Below, piece after piece: positions 10,288-21,790 of a stretch of 62,000 bases of DNA. A model generated the notes under the pieces. That model saw only the letters and a list, made by a program, of their open reading frames with translations. It searched no databases and was not told where the DNA came from. The DNA is taken from assembly GCA_037447655.1 (NCBI GenBank), contig JBBHKE010002125.1, positions 1-62,000 of the forward strand, in the 5' to 3' direction. Source of the stretch: Zygnema cylindricum. Taxonomy: Eukaryota; Streptophyta; Zygnematophyceae; Zygnematales; Zygnemataceae. The position numbers and the translations under genes were made by a program. Numbering within the stretch: position 1 is the first letter of the stretch; each line of letters opens with the position of its first letter.

Positions 10288-10790
10288 TGTAACTAGGTTA
10301 TAGGTTGGACAACTTAGTGATTGGGATGAAGGTTACTATAGTTAGGATTCCAGAGGAGCGCAACTGCGATATCAGACCAGGGCAACAAAGTAGCACAGCA
10401 ACTTAAGAAAAATAGCGCAGCGGCATAGTAGCGCAGCATAGCAACGCAGCGTAGCATGATAGCAACGCCGCAAAATGTAGATTTAACTGTATGGTTCTAG
10501 AAGATAGTTTGGATAGGTCTCGTTTGACCGAGAAGATCCACGTGTACATATGCATTAAAGTTGACTAGCAACTAGTGAGTTAAATAGTTGAGTAGACTCA
10601 GTCAACAAACAAACTCTTTTGAGTAGACCTTCGCAACGAGCTATCAATCTATAATTTCCTCCCGAATTATAAAGCTCAACTGTTATTTGTGATTGCTGTG
10701 TAACTTTGCTATTGCTATGAGGAAATCGTTGGAGTCTTTCCGTTGTGCATTGTAGTGTGTTGTGGTGTACTTAACCCCTTTTACAAAAAG
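10288..10790 (+). repeat. Gypsy 1 3' LTR, outer end truncated
   Basis: It starts TGTAACTAGG after a purine-rich GTGGGAGGAAC. It matches the reverse complement of 17662-18331 over its length, including the shared block GCAACGCCGCAAAATGTAGA and the tail near GTAGACCTTCGCAAC. An array of degenerate AGCGCAGCATAGCAAC-like units lies at 10395-10470. Homology fades near 10790, where a copia gag fragment begins. Confidence 0.65.
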
Positions 10791-11215
10791 AGACACCTCT
10801 CACTCCTATTGCCATGGCACCCGGAGCGGTGGCCGTGAAGACCGAGGAAAATGACATTCAGATATGGGAGTACACCAACATGAATGCCAGGCACTTCATT
10901 CTGAGACACCTCTTCCAAGATTTGGCGACTTCTCACCTTCACATCTTCAAGGCCAAGGAGTTGTGGATGACCTTAGTGGAGACCTATAGAGATGGCACCA
11001 TTTAAAAGCACTAGCTAGCTGAGCAAAGGTTGATGAGTTACACTTTCAAAGGAGGAAAGATGTTGGACTATTACAACGATCTCTCTTGTCTGTACATAAC
11101 GATGGAAAGTGCCGGATGGACAAGCACTATGTAGATGAAAGTTAACACTCTCATCATGAAGTTGCCGGAGGAGTATGAAAATATAGTGTACCGAGTGGAA
11201 GAAATGGATGATAGA
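10791..11215 (+). pseudogene. Copia gag fragment
   Basis: From the ATG at 10814 the frame reads ENDIQIWEYTNMNARHFILRHL and ELWMTLVETYRDGTI, matching the UBN2-like Gag core of A1-A3 (NDTETWDFNNMAAKHFILRH). After a TAA at 11003 it continues YTFKGGKMLDYYNDLS and MKLPEEYENIVYRVEEMDD up to the A1 LTR at 11216. It belongs to a copia lineage different from A and B. No LTR, primer site or other half was found. Confidence 0.75.
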
Positions 11216-12264
11216 TGAAACTCTGAGACCTCCATAAGTCCTCAGAGTATACAGCTTCCAAGAAGCCTCTAGGATAATCCTGACCCCTTTGTGTTCCAGC
11301 AAAAATAACTGCCAGCCTGGCAGACAAAAATCATGACCACCTGCACCTCTGTAAAGGCAAGACTCCCTTGAGTCGGTAGCAAAAAGAATCTCTGAATTTG
11401 CTCCCCTGAGCAGTAAGTTATGGAGGGTCAAAGTTGACCTTTTGTACAGAAGCTCTTTGGGAGAGGGGGTCCTATCTTCTAATTTTTCTAAGTCCTATCT
11501 CTCTCACAGACTCTATCTACTGATGTACGGAACCAATCAGAATTGAGTTCCGTACGCAAAAGTACAGCTGCCGGTGTACTTTATGTACGGACATTGTACG
11601 ACATGGCCAAAATGTCGACACATGTCAAATCCGGATTCGGTGCCATAATCTCCGGAGATTCCACAATCCAACGGAATTTCACCACGCGTCATCCGATGTG
11701 GCGATGGCCACAAACCGCCGAAATCTTCCTCCACGATCTTGGCGCTAATCCCGGCCGTCCGATTAAATTCGGATTTAATCGTAGCCGTAATAAATACATG
11801 CGCGGTATTTGTTTCACTTACGAAACAAATGCGCGGTACTGATTTTTGTCCGTACCGTAATTCGTACATTATATATTACTGGATCTATGTATCCCGTAAT
11901 CCATTCCAGTTAAATGATTTATCGCACGTATAATCATTTAAATAAATATCAAACTATATGGTACGTAACACTACGGCTAGACTTAACGGCTAAGGCTACC
12001 GGCTACTTCCTGTCTGCCGGCCGGTAGGTACAAGGATCGAATCCTGCCGCCGGCACATACCTTTTAAATAAAATTATAAACCCTAATATAAAATTCTCGT
12101 AAACCTCAGGATAGCCAAGGTAGCCATGGCTCTAGCTTCCTCTCCAATTTCTCAGTGACTGCGACAAGTTTGAGAGTTGGAGAGAGAAGTTAGAGATAGA
12201 CTGCCTCGACTTCTATATTTCTTTTCAGACCTAGAAAATACTAATAAAACCATTAGTTTATACA
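11216..12264 (-). repeat. A1 3' LTR
   Basis: It runs TGAAACTCTG...TATACA as read on the plus strand. It carries the L-type diagnostic bases shared with the left LTR of A2 (for example CCGCCGAAATC, GTCCGTACCG, AATCCATTCC). A TATA-like ATATATAAT lies near 11868 on the minus strand. Confidence 0.85.
11977..12055 (+). other. tRNA-like module in A1 3' LTR
   Basis: A box TTAACGGCTAAGGC (11983-11996) and B box GGATCGAATCC (12034-12044), antisense to the element. Confidence 0.6.
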
Positions 12265-12277
12265 CTCCCCTTATTTT

Positions 12278-15200
12278 CTAGTCAATCTTTAATTTCAGAC
12301 CACACTTCTCCCTGCAAAAAATTAGCTTAGGGGAAGGCACAGGTTTGGTCATCATATCTGCTACCATCTCACTATCTGGTCTGTACTCTAAACTGATTAT
12401 TTTGTTTTCTACTTTCTCTCTAACAAAGCTGAGTCTGATGTCCATGTGTTTGGCTTTAAAATGGTGTTTAGGATTGGCAGAAATAGCGATTGCTGCCTGA
12501 TTATCACAAAATATTTTCTGCACACCACTCTTAAGGTGACCAAGCTCACCAAGCAAAGACTTGACCCACATCAATTCTTTTACAGCAGAGCAAGAGGCCA
12601 TATACTCAGCCTCCATGGTGGACTGAGCAATAACCTTTGGTTGTTTGCTACTCCAACAGCAAGCCCCATCACCCAGATATAATACATATCCAGAAGTACA
12701 TCTCCTCATCGGAGCATCACCATAACTGGCATCACTCCAAGTAGTGATGTCAGTATTCTCCCCACCCAAATGCAACCATGATCTCTAGTTCCTACCAAAT
12801 ATCTAAGGACTCTCTTAGCTGCCTCCCAATCCTTCTTAGTGGGAGCATTTAGACTTCTACTGAGCACTCCTACAGCTGCAGCTAAATCCTGCCGGGTACA
12901 ATTCATAAAATAGATTAGACTTCCCACTACTTGCCTGTAAGGAATAGTCTGCATAAACTTCTGTTCATCAGGAGATAATTCCTCGTCTAAGACTATGACT
13001 CCTTCTTTCTCACTCCCCTCACTTCCCTTCTTCAACTCCATTGGAGTTGTAAACTATTAGCTTTATCCATTTGAAATTTTTCAAGCATGTTCCCTATTGC
13101 TTCCTTTTGAGTCAATCTTATAATTTTCCTTTTTCGGTCTCTCTCTACTTCAATTCCCAAAATATATCTTGCTTCTCTCATATCCATCATTTCAAATCTC
13201 CCCTTAATATCGGTTTTCAGTTTTTGTTAATTTTTTCCATTGATTTACTTAATACAAGCAAATCATCAACATAAATTGCAATAAATATCAAACCTTCCTC
13301 ATCTTCGAAAACATAGATTGAGTGATTTGAGCTGATCCGAATTTTGCAGACCGGTAAGAAACTCATCAAGCTTCTTATTCCATTGTCGAGGTGCCTGTTT
13401 TAAACCATAAAGAGATTTAATCAGCCGGCATACCTTACTCTCCTCTCCTTCCTCCACAAAACCTTCGGGTTGTCGCATGAAGATCTCCTCTTCCAATTCT
13501 CCATGCAAAAAGGCTGTCTTGATGTCCATCTGATGCACTTCCATGTCTTCCGCCGCTGCTAAACTGAGAAGTATGCGGACGGAGGGAAATCTGACCACCG
13601 GGGCAAAGGTTTCCTCGTAGTCAATTCCTTCCTTTTGTGTAAATCCCTTTGCCACTAATCTGGCCTTGTAGCATTCGATTGTGTTATCTGGGTTGAGTTT
13701 TAATTTGAAAACCCACTTACAACCGATTGGTTTTCGGTTAGGTGAACAGTCCACCAGCTCCCAAGTATCGGCTGCCATGATTGAAGCCATCTCCTCATTG
13801 ATGGCTGTCTTCCACCGGTTTCTTTCTGGGCAAGTCATCGCCTCTCCATAAGTTTGAGGTTCATCTTGATGAGATAGTTTAGTTACCTTGTTATTAACCT
13901 GTTTTTCTTGCAGTCTTTTGCTACTTCTCCTCCCCCCCTCAAAATCTGAGGCCGGAATAGATGGTTTTCGTGGATTCTTTCGAACAAACTCGGCTTCTCC
14001 CCTATCCCTTGATTCCGAATCAATTTCCACCACGTCTTCCGTTTCGAGTAGAGTTGTCACTGGAGTTTCCACAGCCGAGTCCTTTTCGGTCTGATTTGTT
14101 CCTGCAAGAATATCATCTTCTCTAAAACCTGGATAGTTAGGAAGCTCAAAGTCATCGAAATTTTTTGACTCAAATCTGATTTTTACTGACTTTGTATATT
14201 TGAAGGGATCCACAGACTTTCCTTCATCCATAACTACTAGATGCTTTACTAAGATTATATCTTCCCTTTTTAAATCATAAACTCTATATCCTTTAACATC
14301 TTCATCATATCCTAATAAGTATCCCGGTTTTCCTTTAGGATCTAGCTTCCAATTGGACCGATCAGTATCTAGACTGAATACTTGACTGCCGAAAACCTTC
14401 AAGTGAGATATGTCTGGTTTTCGGCCTGTCCATCTCTCATAAGGTGTTTGGTCTTTTATAGCTGAAGTAAGAACTCTATTCTTGAGGTAATTAGCACAGT
14501 TCATTGCTTCTGCCCAAAACCTTTTCCCTAACTTTTTATCTGACAACATACTTCTAGCACTATCACTTAGTGTTCTATTTAACCTTTCAGCTACCCCATT
14601 CTGTTCCGGATTTTTTGGAACTGTCTTTTGGTGTTGAACCCCATCTTCCCTCAGAAAATCCTCAAACTGGTTAGAAGTATACTCTCCACCATTGTCACTC
14701 CTTACTCTCTTGATTGGAGTTTCATGGAGTTTTTCGCTCCATGCTTTATATTGTCTAAAATAATCCTCAGCTTCGGACTAGTTTTTCAAAAAATATACCC
14801 GGGAATACCGAGACCAATCATCAGTTGTAGTCATCATAAATCTCTTCCCCCCCGGTGAGGGCACTTTAGCCGGTCCCCAAATATATGTGTGTACTAGATC
14901 TAGAATTTTTTCTCCCTTATAGGTGGCTGACTTAGGAAAGGGTAATCTGTGTGCTTTACCTTGAGCACATCCACTAGAATCGCTTATATCATCACTCTCA
15001 CTGAACTGAATCCCTTCCACCACTCCCATCTTTTTCATCTCTCTTAACTTATCTAGATTCACATGCCCAAGCCTCTTATGCCACATCATAATATCATGAA
15101 CACCAGCATAGTAAAGTTTCTTCTTTTCATTACTTAAGATCAGCCTAAACATCCCATAGCTACCTTTCTCAGCAATGAAATAGACATCATCCTCAAAACT

Positions 15201-16632
15201 AGCAGTAAAGACTCCTTCCCTAGTGCTAGTAAAAACACCCTTATCATCTAATACTGATGTAGAGATAAGATTTTTGTTCAGCTCCGGAATAAACAATACA
15301 TCGGAGAATGTTAATATGGATGTCTTTCCTTCTACTAACACTTTTAGATCTACCGATCCTACAAGAGTAGTGGTGACTATCCTCCCATCCCCGTACTCTA
15401 TCTCTACGGTGGGAATCTTTCTTATCTTAGTGAACAAGTGTCTATCCTTACACATGTGCATGGAGGCACTTGAATCTCCAATCCAGCCTGCTTCACCTTT
15501 CAATCCACCGTAAGCACATTTCTGCCTTCGTGGAATTTCGACCTCGTTTTTCGCCTCCAACTCCTCATCCAAAAAGAGCTCATCGTCCTCGTCCTTGGAT
15601 TCAGCCTCAAGTACCTGTGTGACAAGGGCCTTTTTCTTTCCTCTCGGGGTACCACCGGTCTGCCCCTCCTTTAACCGAAGCTCGATTAGCTTAGTGCACT
15701 CTGCCATATAGTGCCCCGATTTCTTACAAAAGTGACATAGTCCTTTGGGAGCCCTTGGTTCGAACTCATCGGCCTATTTTTTCTGCTCCCTACCCCCATA
15801 GTTTCCGACCGGTTTTCGAGAATCCCTGTTCCTCCAATCAATCGATGTTGCCAAGGCTTGGCAACTATTTCCTCCCCTTCGGATCTCAATTTTATTCTCT
15901 TGAACGAGAATCATCCCTACCACTGAGTTCCATATCCACCTTGAGTCAGGCAAGTCCTCCACACGGTAAACTATGTTCACGAACTCATCAAGTAACTTCA
16001 TCAGTAAACAGTTAACCTTTCTTTTTCACTAAAATCTTTTCCCGCACTCTGTAGCTCCATGAAGAGTGTAGCAAGCTCATTGCAAAAATCCAACATATTT
16101 CCCCCTTTGTATACATACTCCTTAACTTTCTGATCAGCCAATTGTTGTTGCTGAATCGTACCACTTCGATACATCTCTATGAGAGCCATCCAAAGATTGG
16201 ATGCTCTTTCTACCTGCAAATGAGGACATGCAAGTCCTTGAGTGAGATGGCGTAGGATGAAGTGCTTTGCCGCCATATTGTTGAAGTCCCAGGTTGGAGT
16301 ATCATTCTCCTCATTCCTCAGAATAAGTGACATGAATGTTGAACCAGTTGCTATTGGTGTGGTCGTCTCCTTCTCCTTTCCTTTGTCCACCACCTCTCCT
16401 TCTTTTGTTTCCTCCGTTGAAGGTGGGTCCTCTTTCCTGGTGAATCTGGTTCCTCCAAACCCTGGAGGAATTCCAAGACTTGGTGGACGCCCCAACCGTC
16501 CACTCACTATCCCCCAAAACCATTTTCGCATAGAGCTCCTATCATCATACTTTCCCAGTATATGAAGCCAGTTCCATTAAAGATTGGTACCCTAGAGGGT
16601 GGGCCCATAACCTGAAACTGTGAGACCTCCAT
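12278..16632 (-). pseudogene. A1 gag-pol, inactivated
   Basis: This is collinear with the intact A3 polyprotein. Gag begins at the ATG in the 5' LTR (16632), with core to 16001. A one-base loss in a GAAAAAGAAA run near 16020 shifts the frame. The zinc knuckle near 15720-15750 is interrupted by a stop just before it. The protease motif is DSSAS instead of DSGAS. The integrase zinc motif reads DSSGC for DCSGC and the first catalytic Asp is Tyr (VHTYIWG). RT is broken near 13300, where YIRI is replaced after a short deletion. RNase H (WSDASYGDA, STMEAEYMA, CDNQAAI) is preserved at 12278-12775. No function is expected. Confidence 0.9.
16598..16612 (-). promoter_or_regulatory. A1 primer-binding site
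   Basis: The plus strand reads GGTGGGCCCATAACC, a full 15-base match to the anticodon stem-loop of plant initiator tRNA-Met, next to the 5' LTR. Confidence 0.8.
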
Positions 16633-17661
16633 AAGTCCTCAGAGTATACAGCTTCCAAGAAGCCTCTAGGATAATCCTGACCCCTTTGTGTTCCAGCAAA
16701 AATAACTGCCACCCTGGCAGACAAAAACCCTGACCACCTGCACCCCTGTGAAGGCAAGACTCCCCTGAGTCGGTAGCAAAAAGAATCTCTGAATTTGCTC
16801 CCCTGAGCAGTAAGTTATGGAGGGTCAAAGTTGACCTTTTGTACAGAAGCTCTCTGGGAGAGGGGGTCCAATCTTCTAATTTTTCTAAGTCCTCTCTCTC
16901 TCACAGACTCTATCTATTGATGTATGGAACCAATCAGAATTGAGTTCCGTACGCAAAAGTACAGCTGCCGCTGTACTTTATGTACGGACATTGTACGACA
17001 TGGCCAAAATGTCGACACATGTCAAATCCGGATTCGGTGCCATAATCTCTGGAGATTCCACAATCCAACGGAATTTCGCCACGCGTCATTCGATGTGGCG
17101 ATGGCCACAAACCGCCAAAATCTTCCTCCGCGATCTCGGCGCTAATCCCGACCGTCCGATTAAATTCGGATTTAATCGTAGCCGTAATAAATACATGCGC
17201 GGTATTTGTTTCACTTACGAAACAAATGCGCGGTACTGATTTTTGTTCGTATCGTAATTCGTACATTATATATTATTGGATCTATGTATCCCGTAATTCA
17301 TTCCAGTTAAATGATTTATCGCACGTATAATCATTTAAATAAATATCAAACTATATGGTACGTAACACTACGGCTAGACTTAACGGCTAAGGCTACCGGC
17401 TACTTCCTGTCTGCCGGCCGGTAGGTACAAGGATCGAATCCTGCCGCCGGCACATACCTTTTAAATAAATGAATAAACCCTAATATAAAATTCCCGTAAA
17501 CCTCAGGATAGCCAAGGTAGCCATGGCTTTAGCTTCCTCTCCAATTTCTCAGTGACTGCGACAAGTTTGAGAGTTGGAGAGAGAAGTTAGAGATAGATTG
17601 CCTCGGCTTCTATATTTCTTTTCAGACCTAGAAAATACTAATAAAACCATTAGTTTCTACA
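16613..17661 (-). repeat. A1 5' LTR
   Basis: It carries the R-type diagnostic bases shared with the right LTR of A2 (CCGCCAAAATC, GTTCGTATCG, AATTCATTCC). It differs from the left A1 LTR at more than 15 visible positions. Confidence 0.85.
17374..17452 (+). other. tRNA-like module in A1 5' LTR
   Basis: A box TTAACGGCTAAGGC (17380-17393) and B box GGATCGAATCC (17431-17441), antisense to the element. Confidence 0.6.
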
Positions 17662-18331
17662 GTTTGGAAGTGGAACACCGTGGTCCGAATGATACTTCTA
17701 CTGGAAAACACCATTCAGATTCGGAGAGGAGGAAAGAGCGTTCAAGCTCTAACTGCCAGAACTGACTGGTGGAGGAAGGATCCGAACAAGTCGTAATAGA
17801 ATTTCAAAGGGGAAAAGGATCAATCTGGAGAACTGAAGACTCGTGTAAAAGCGACAATATTACACATAGCACGCCACAATGCACAGCGGAAAATACTAAG
17901 GATCTTCCCGTAGCAACAAAAGGAGCACACAACATTAACACACAAGTTGCGCTTTATTATTTGGGAGAAAGTACAAGGTTTGCGCTCGCTGTGAAGGTCT
18001 ACTCAAACAAGAGTGTCTACTCACTAAGCTTACTTCACTACTTAAACTAGCTAACTGCTAGTCAACCTAGTACTGTACAACTGTACACGTGGACCTTCAC
18101 AATCAACCGAGATCTATCCAAACATTCTTCAAGAACTATACTGCTCGATCTACATTTTGCGGCGTTGCTCTACTGCGCTGCTGTGTTGCTGCGCTACTAT
18201 GTTGCTACCTTGCTAAGTTGCTATGCTGATATGCTGCAGTTGTTTGGAATCGCAAATGCGCTGCATTAGGACAGCAACTATAGCAGCCTAACCCTAGCCA
18301 CTAAGTACTCAAATCCCGTAACCATGTTACA
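17662..18331 (-). repeat. Gypsy 2 3' LTR, outer end truncated
   Basis: Read on the minus strand it starts TGTAACATGG after GACGGAGGCAG and matches 10288-10790. It contains AATAAAGC, a polyadenylation-type signal (near 17955-17962), and a degenerate GTTGCTRYGCT array at 18158-18240. It is cut at 17662 by the A1 LTR. Confidence 0.65.
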
Positions 18332-18365
18332 CTGCCTCCGTCAAAGGATTCAGCGTCCCGCTAAA

Positions 18366-19782
18366 CCTTGACTGACTTAGGGAAATTTCAGCTGCCGGAG
18401 TATATCGAATGTTTCTTCGCGATACTCCTTAAACTTTTGGCGAAGGGCATTGAGTTGATTTTGGAGTTGCTCACATCGGGTCTCCAACAACGCAATGTGA
18501 TGATCTGCCACTACCAATCGCCTGCGAGTGATTCGCTCCCAAACCTTATCTTCCCCTTCCTTGGGTGCAGCTTTGGGTACTTCGATGCCACTGCAGGCTC
18601 CTCAGGGGCCGGAATCTGGGGTCCTTGGGGTTTGATCACTAGGTAACTTCCTCTGCCCCTTTGTCCACCGGTTCCCACCGAGGTATTTTGCGTAACTTGA
18701 AGGACACGTGTTTCCTTGCAGCTCAAGCCCGCTGCAGAGCATTCTTCCAAGCCAGCTTGAGTGCCCGTACCTCAGGGTGACCTCGGCCCTAAAGATGATG
18801 TCATGGAGGCGGACATCTAATGGGTGGTAATGAAAAAGTAACCCGGGAACATCTATCTTGTACCGGTAGCTATCTTCCACTACTTCCACAAACGGCAAGG
18901 TGTGAGGGTTTAGCTGGACAAAACCCTTGTGATTGTTCCCCAGGTGCTTTGTCCGAATAAAATTCCACGCTGGGTGTGACGATACGTCAGCGGGGATAAT
19001 GATATTATCCCTAGGCTTTCCTATACGCCAATCCTCGGCCACTTCGAGGGATCCCAATAAAATTGTTAAGCTAAGCTGAAAGGGAGTTCTGGATACCGAG
19101 TGTCGACAGTGAGTGGGAAAAGGAAATCGGGAATTTCCTCTCCCTGTTCACTTTCCTCCTCCGTGTCCTTTTGGTTCCCTTGAAGGAGGAACACATCATT
19201 GCCACTAGGGTATTGGGCCTCCGCCTTCTTCTCCGCACTTGCTGACGACTGCTCGTCCGCGATACTCTCCTTATTCGGTTCCCTCATCACCTCTTGATCT
19301 GAGGAAAGCTCCTCGATTGGTGGGGGTGTTGGTTCCCGCTCTGGCTCCACCGCGTTCGAGAGCTTATGATCTTCCTCATCCTCCTCATCTCCCTCCTGTA
19401 GTGGATTGTACTCGGGGTCCTGTAAATTCTCTAACCCCTCCCCTCCACTAGTGTTTGCCGGCCCGGCCTCGCTACTGGCGGTTTCCTCAGGTTTCGGCTC
19501 TGCATCCACCTCCCTTCTCTTATCTGCTTCAACCATGGCCTCCGCTGCCATTAATAATCTCTCGGGGCGGGTCACATCTCCTTGCCCTACTCGTACAAGT
19601 CTCCTCTTTTTCGGCGGTGGAGAGGAAGACGACGCCATTGACATCGTTGTACAAGACAATTCCAGTAATCCCTGAAGTGAAAGCAAACTGACTGTGCGGA
19701 GGGAAGTAATTTCTAAACTGCCGAGACTAGGTTGGTCGCGAGGGCGGATGGTGGCTTTATCAACGAGGGTTAAGGGTTTCAC
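18366..19782 (-). pseudogene. Accessory frame after pol in gypsy 2
   Basis: This is the better-preserved copy of the unknown post-pol frame. The likely start MASSSSPPPKKRRLVR is at 19638; an upstream in-frame ATG at 19782 is also open. The first frame (to 19066) has a basic nuclear-localisation-like start followed by about 180 acidic, proline/glutamate-rich residues (EREPTPPPIEEL, SEQGEEIPDFLFPL). The next (19057-18602) carries WNFIRTKHLGNNHKGFVQLNP, LPFVEVVEDSYRYKIDVPG and RAEVT. The end (about 18520-18370) is a predicted coiled coil, HIALLETRCEQLQNQLNALR. Two frame breaks separate the parts. No catalytic motif or membrane segment is seen and the function is unknown. Confidence 0.65.
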
Positions 19783-20109
19783 TTTTGGACTCTACGAAAC
19801 ATTGCAGCGTGCGAGGGTATCGCAGCGTCCAACATTTATAAGACAGCGCTCCTACGGCGAAACCGAAGGTTTTTTGTTACCAACGTGGTAAAACATAATT
19901 GCGCCGTTGGGCTTCCCTATCAACGCACCGGTGGTGTTGCGATCCTCTGACGGCATCGTAACTATGTTGCGCTGCGATGGCTTCGCTGCTATAGCGCTAT
20001 AGTGCGATAACATCGCCGCTATGCTCCTTCGCCGCGTCCCCAATAGCATTGGGATGGTTCCAACACAGATATAAGCTCCTTTATGGCGGCCGCTGCGATT
20101 GACCCTCTA
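19783..20109 (-). repeat. Gypsy 2 spacer between chromodomain and accessory frame
   Basis: GC-rich degenerate repeats (variants of GCTGCTATAGCGCTATAG and TGTTGCGCTGCGATGG, 19950-20030) sit where the similar spacer lies in gypsy 1. No gene recognised. Confidence 0.5.
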
Positions 20110-20433
20110 GTGAAGCCGAGTGTCCGCACTCTGCTGAAATCGGCGTAGCAACTCTGGGGAATGAAGACCCTTCTGGTCCACCCAAGAGTCATCCTCAGCA
20201 CCGTAGCCCTTCCAACTCACCAAATATTGGTTGGAGTTGGAATTCAGAGAGCGGCGGGACTGAAGGATCTCTTCCACCTCATACTAATCCGAGGTACTCC
20301 AAACAGGTGGTAAGGGAGTATTCCGTTGTCAATTAGAAAACATCGAATCAGGGTCGCGGAATGGTTTAAGGAGGGAAACATGGAAGACATTATGGATATG
20401 CCAGTCCTTCAGAATATCCAACTTATAAGTATT
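20110..20433 (-). pseudogene. Gypsy 2 integrase tail and chromodomain
   Basis: From 20433 downward the minus strand reads YKLDILKDWHIHNVFHVSLLKPF, the tail of a gypsy integrase, matching gypsy 1 near 3990-4060. It then reads EYEVEEILQSR, QYLVSWKGYG and DDSWVDQKGLHSPELLRRF, a chromodomain ending near 20110. The rest of pol is missing: at 20433 the sequence joins family C abruptly. Confidence 0.85.
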
Positions 20434-20729
20434 GTTCTTTGGTCAAAAATAGACCGCAGAAGCAACCCAGACTATCATGCAAGAATCTAAGCAAAGCTAG
20501 GTTAATGAACAATCATTTGAAATGCATCCTCCATATGCGTATACAGACGCAACAAACAACATTTAGGGTTTCATAGACTAATTAACATAAATAAACCTTA
20601 TGACAACATCTAAGGTTTGATGGAATAATCGACGTAAACAAACCCTATGACAAATGCATAAACAATGCATATCAAACATATATAAAATATCATAAATAAA
20701 TAATAACAAACAAATGCATCACACATAAA
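20434..20729 (-). repeat. Family C repeat, distal part (C2, split by A2)
   Basis: Reverse complement of the family C sequence near 55800-56125, including the paired motif GGGTTTGTTTA...GATTATTCCAT. It continues on the far side of A2 at 27081. Confidence 0.8.
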
Positions 20730-21777
20730 TGAAACTCTGAGACCTCCATAAGTCCTCAGAGTAGACAGCTTCCAAGAAGCCTCTAGGATAATCCTAACCC
20801 CTTTGTGTTCCAGCAAAATAACTGCCACCCTGGTAGACAAAAACCCTAACCACCTGCACCCTTGTAGAGGCAAGACTCCCTTGAGTCGGTAGCAAAACGA
20901 ATCTCTGAATTTGCTCCCCTGAGTAGTAAGTTAAGGAGGGTCAAAGTTGACCTTTTGTACAGAAGCTCTCTGGGAGAGGGGGTCCTATCTTCTAATTTTT
21001 CTAAGTCCTATCTCTCTCACAGACTCTATCTACTGATGTACGGAACCAATCAGAATTGAGTTCCGTACGCAAAAGTACAGCTGCCGCTGTACTTTATGTA
21101 CGGACATTGTACGACATGGCCAAAATGTCGACACATGTCAAATCCGAATTCGGTGCCATAATCTCTGGAGATTCCACAATCCAACGGAATTTCGCCACGC
21201 GTCATCCGATGTGGCGATGGCCACAAACCGCCGAAATCTACCTCCGCGATCTCGGCGCTAATCCCGGCCGTCCGATTAAATTCGGATTTAATCGTAGGCG
21301 TAATAAATACATGCACGGTATTTGTTTAACTTACGAAACAAATGCGCGGTACTGATTTTTGTCCGTACCGTAATTCGTACATTATATATTACTGGATCTA
21401 TGTATCCCGTAATCCATTCCAGTTAAATGATTTATCGCACGTATAATCATTTAAATAAATATCAAACTATATGGTACGTAACACTACGGCTAGACTTAAC
21501 GGCTAAGGCTACCGGCTACTTCCTGTCTGCCGGCCGGTAGGTACAAGGATTGAATCCTGCCGCCGGCACATACCTTTTAAATAAAAAAATAAACCCTAAT
21601 ATAAAATTCTCGTAAACCTCAGGATAGCCAAGGTAGCCATGGCTCTAGCTTCCTCTCCAATTTCTCAGTGACTGCGACAAGTTTGAGAGTTGGAGAGAGA
21701 AGTTAGAGATAGACTACCTCGACTTCTATATTTCTTTTCAGACCTAGAAAATACTAATAAAACCATTAGTTTCTACA
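20730..21777 (-). repeat. A2 3' LTR
   Basis: L-type LTR, 1,048 bp, carrying the same diagnostic bases as the left LTR of A1. It is followed on the inner side by the complement of the polypurine tract (CTCCCCTTATTTTCTAG, 21778-21794). Confidence 0.85.
21490..21568 (+). other. tRNA-like module in A2 3' LTR
   Basis: A box TTAACGGCTAAGGC (21496-21509) and B box GGATTGAATCC (21547-21557), the latter with one change. Antisense to the element. Confidence 0.55.
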
Positions 21778-21790
21778 CTCCCCTTATTTT

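Larger units (their letters stand above)
11216..17661 (-). mobile_element. Copia element A1 (defective, no target duplication)
   Basis: Two 1,049-bp LTRs (11216-12264 and 16613-17661) flank a broken gag-pol. The flanking pentamers differ (ATAGA on the left, GTTTG on the right), and the flanks are unrelated sequences: a copia gag scrap and a gypsy LTR. The two LTRs differ at many sites. Together this suggests the present ends come from recombination or conversion and not from one insertion event. Confidence 0.85.

Noticed and set aside
11537-11869. Two overlapping frames of 99 and 110 codons on opposite strands, repeated in every A-type LTR
   Set aside because: The LTRs are near-identical copies, so repeated openness is not independent evidence; the frames are shortened in A3 and show no domain.
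12446-12682. Plus-strand frames inside the RNase H, integrase and Gag regions of A1-A3 (for example a 78-codon frame repeated at 21959 and 41675)
   Set aside because: They are antisense shadows of the conserved gag-pol frame.
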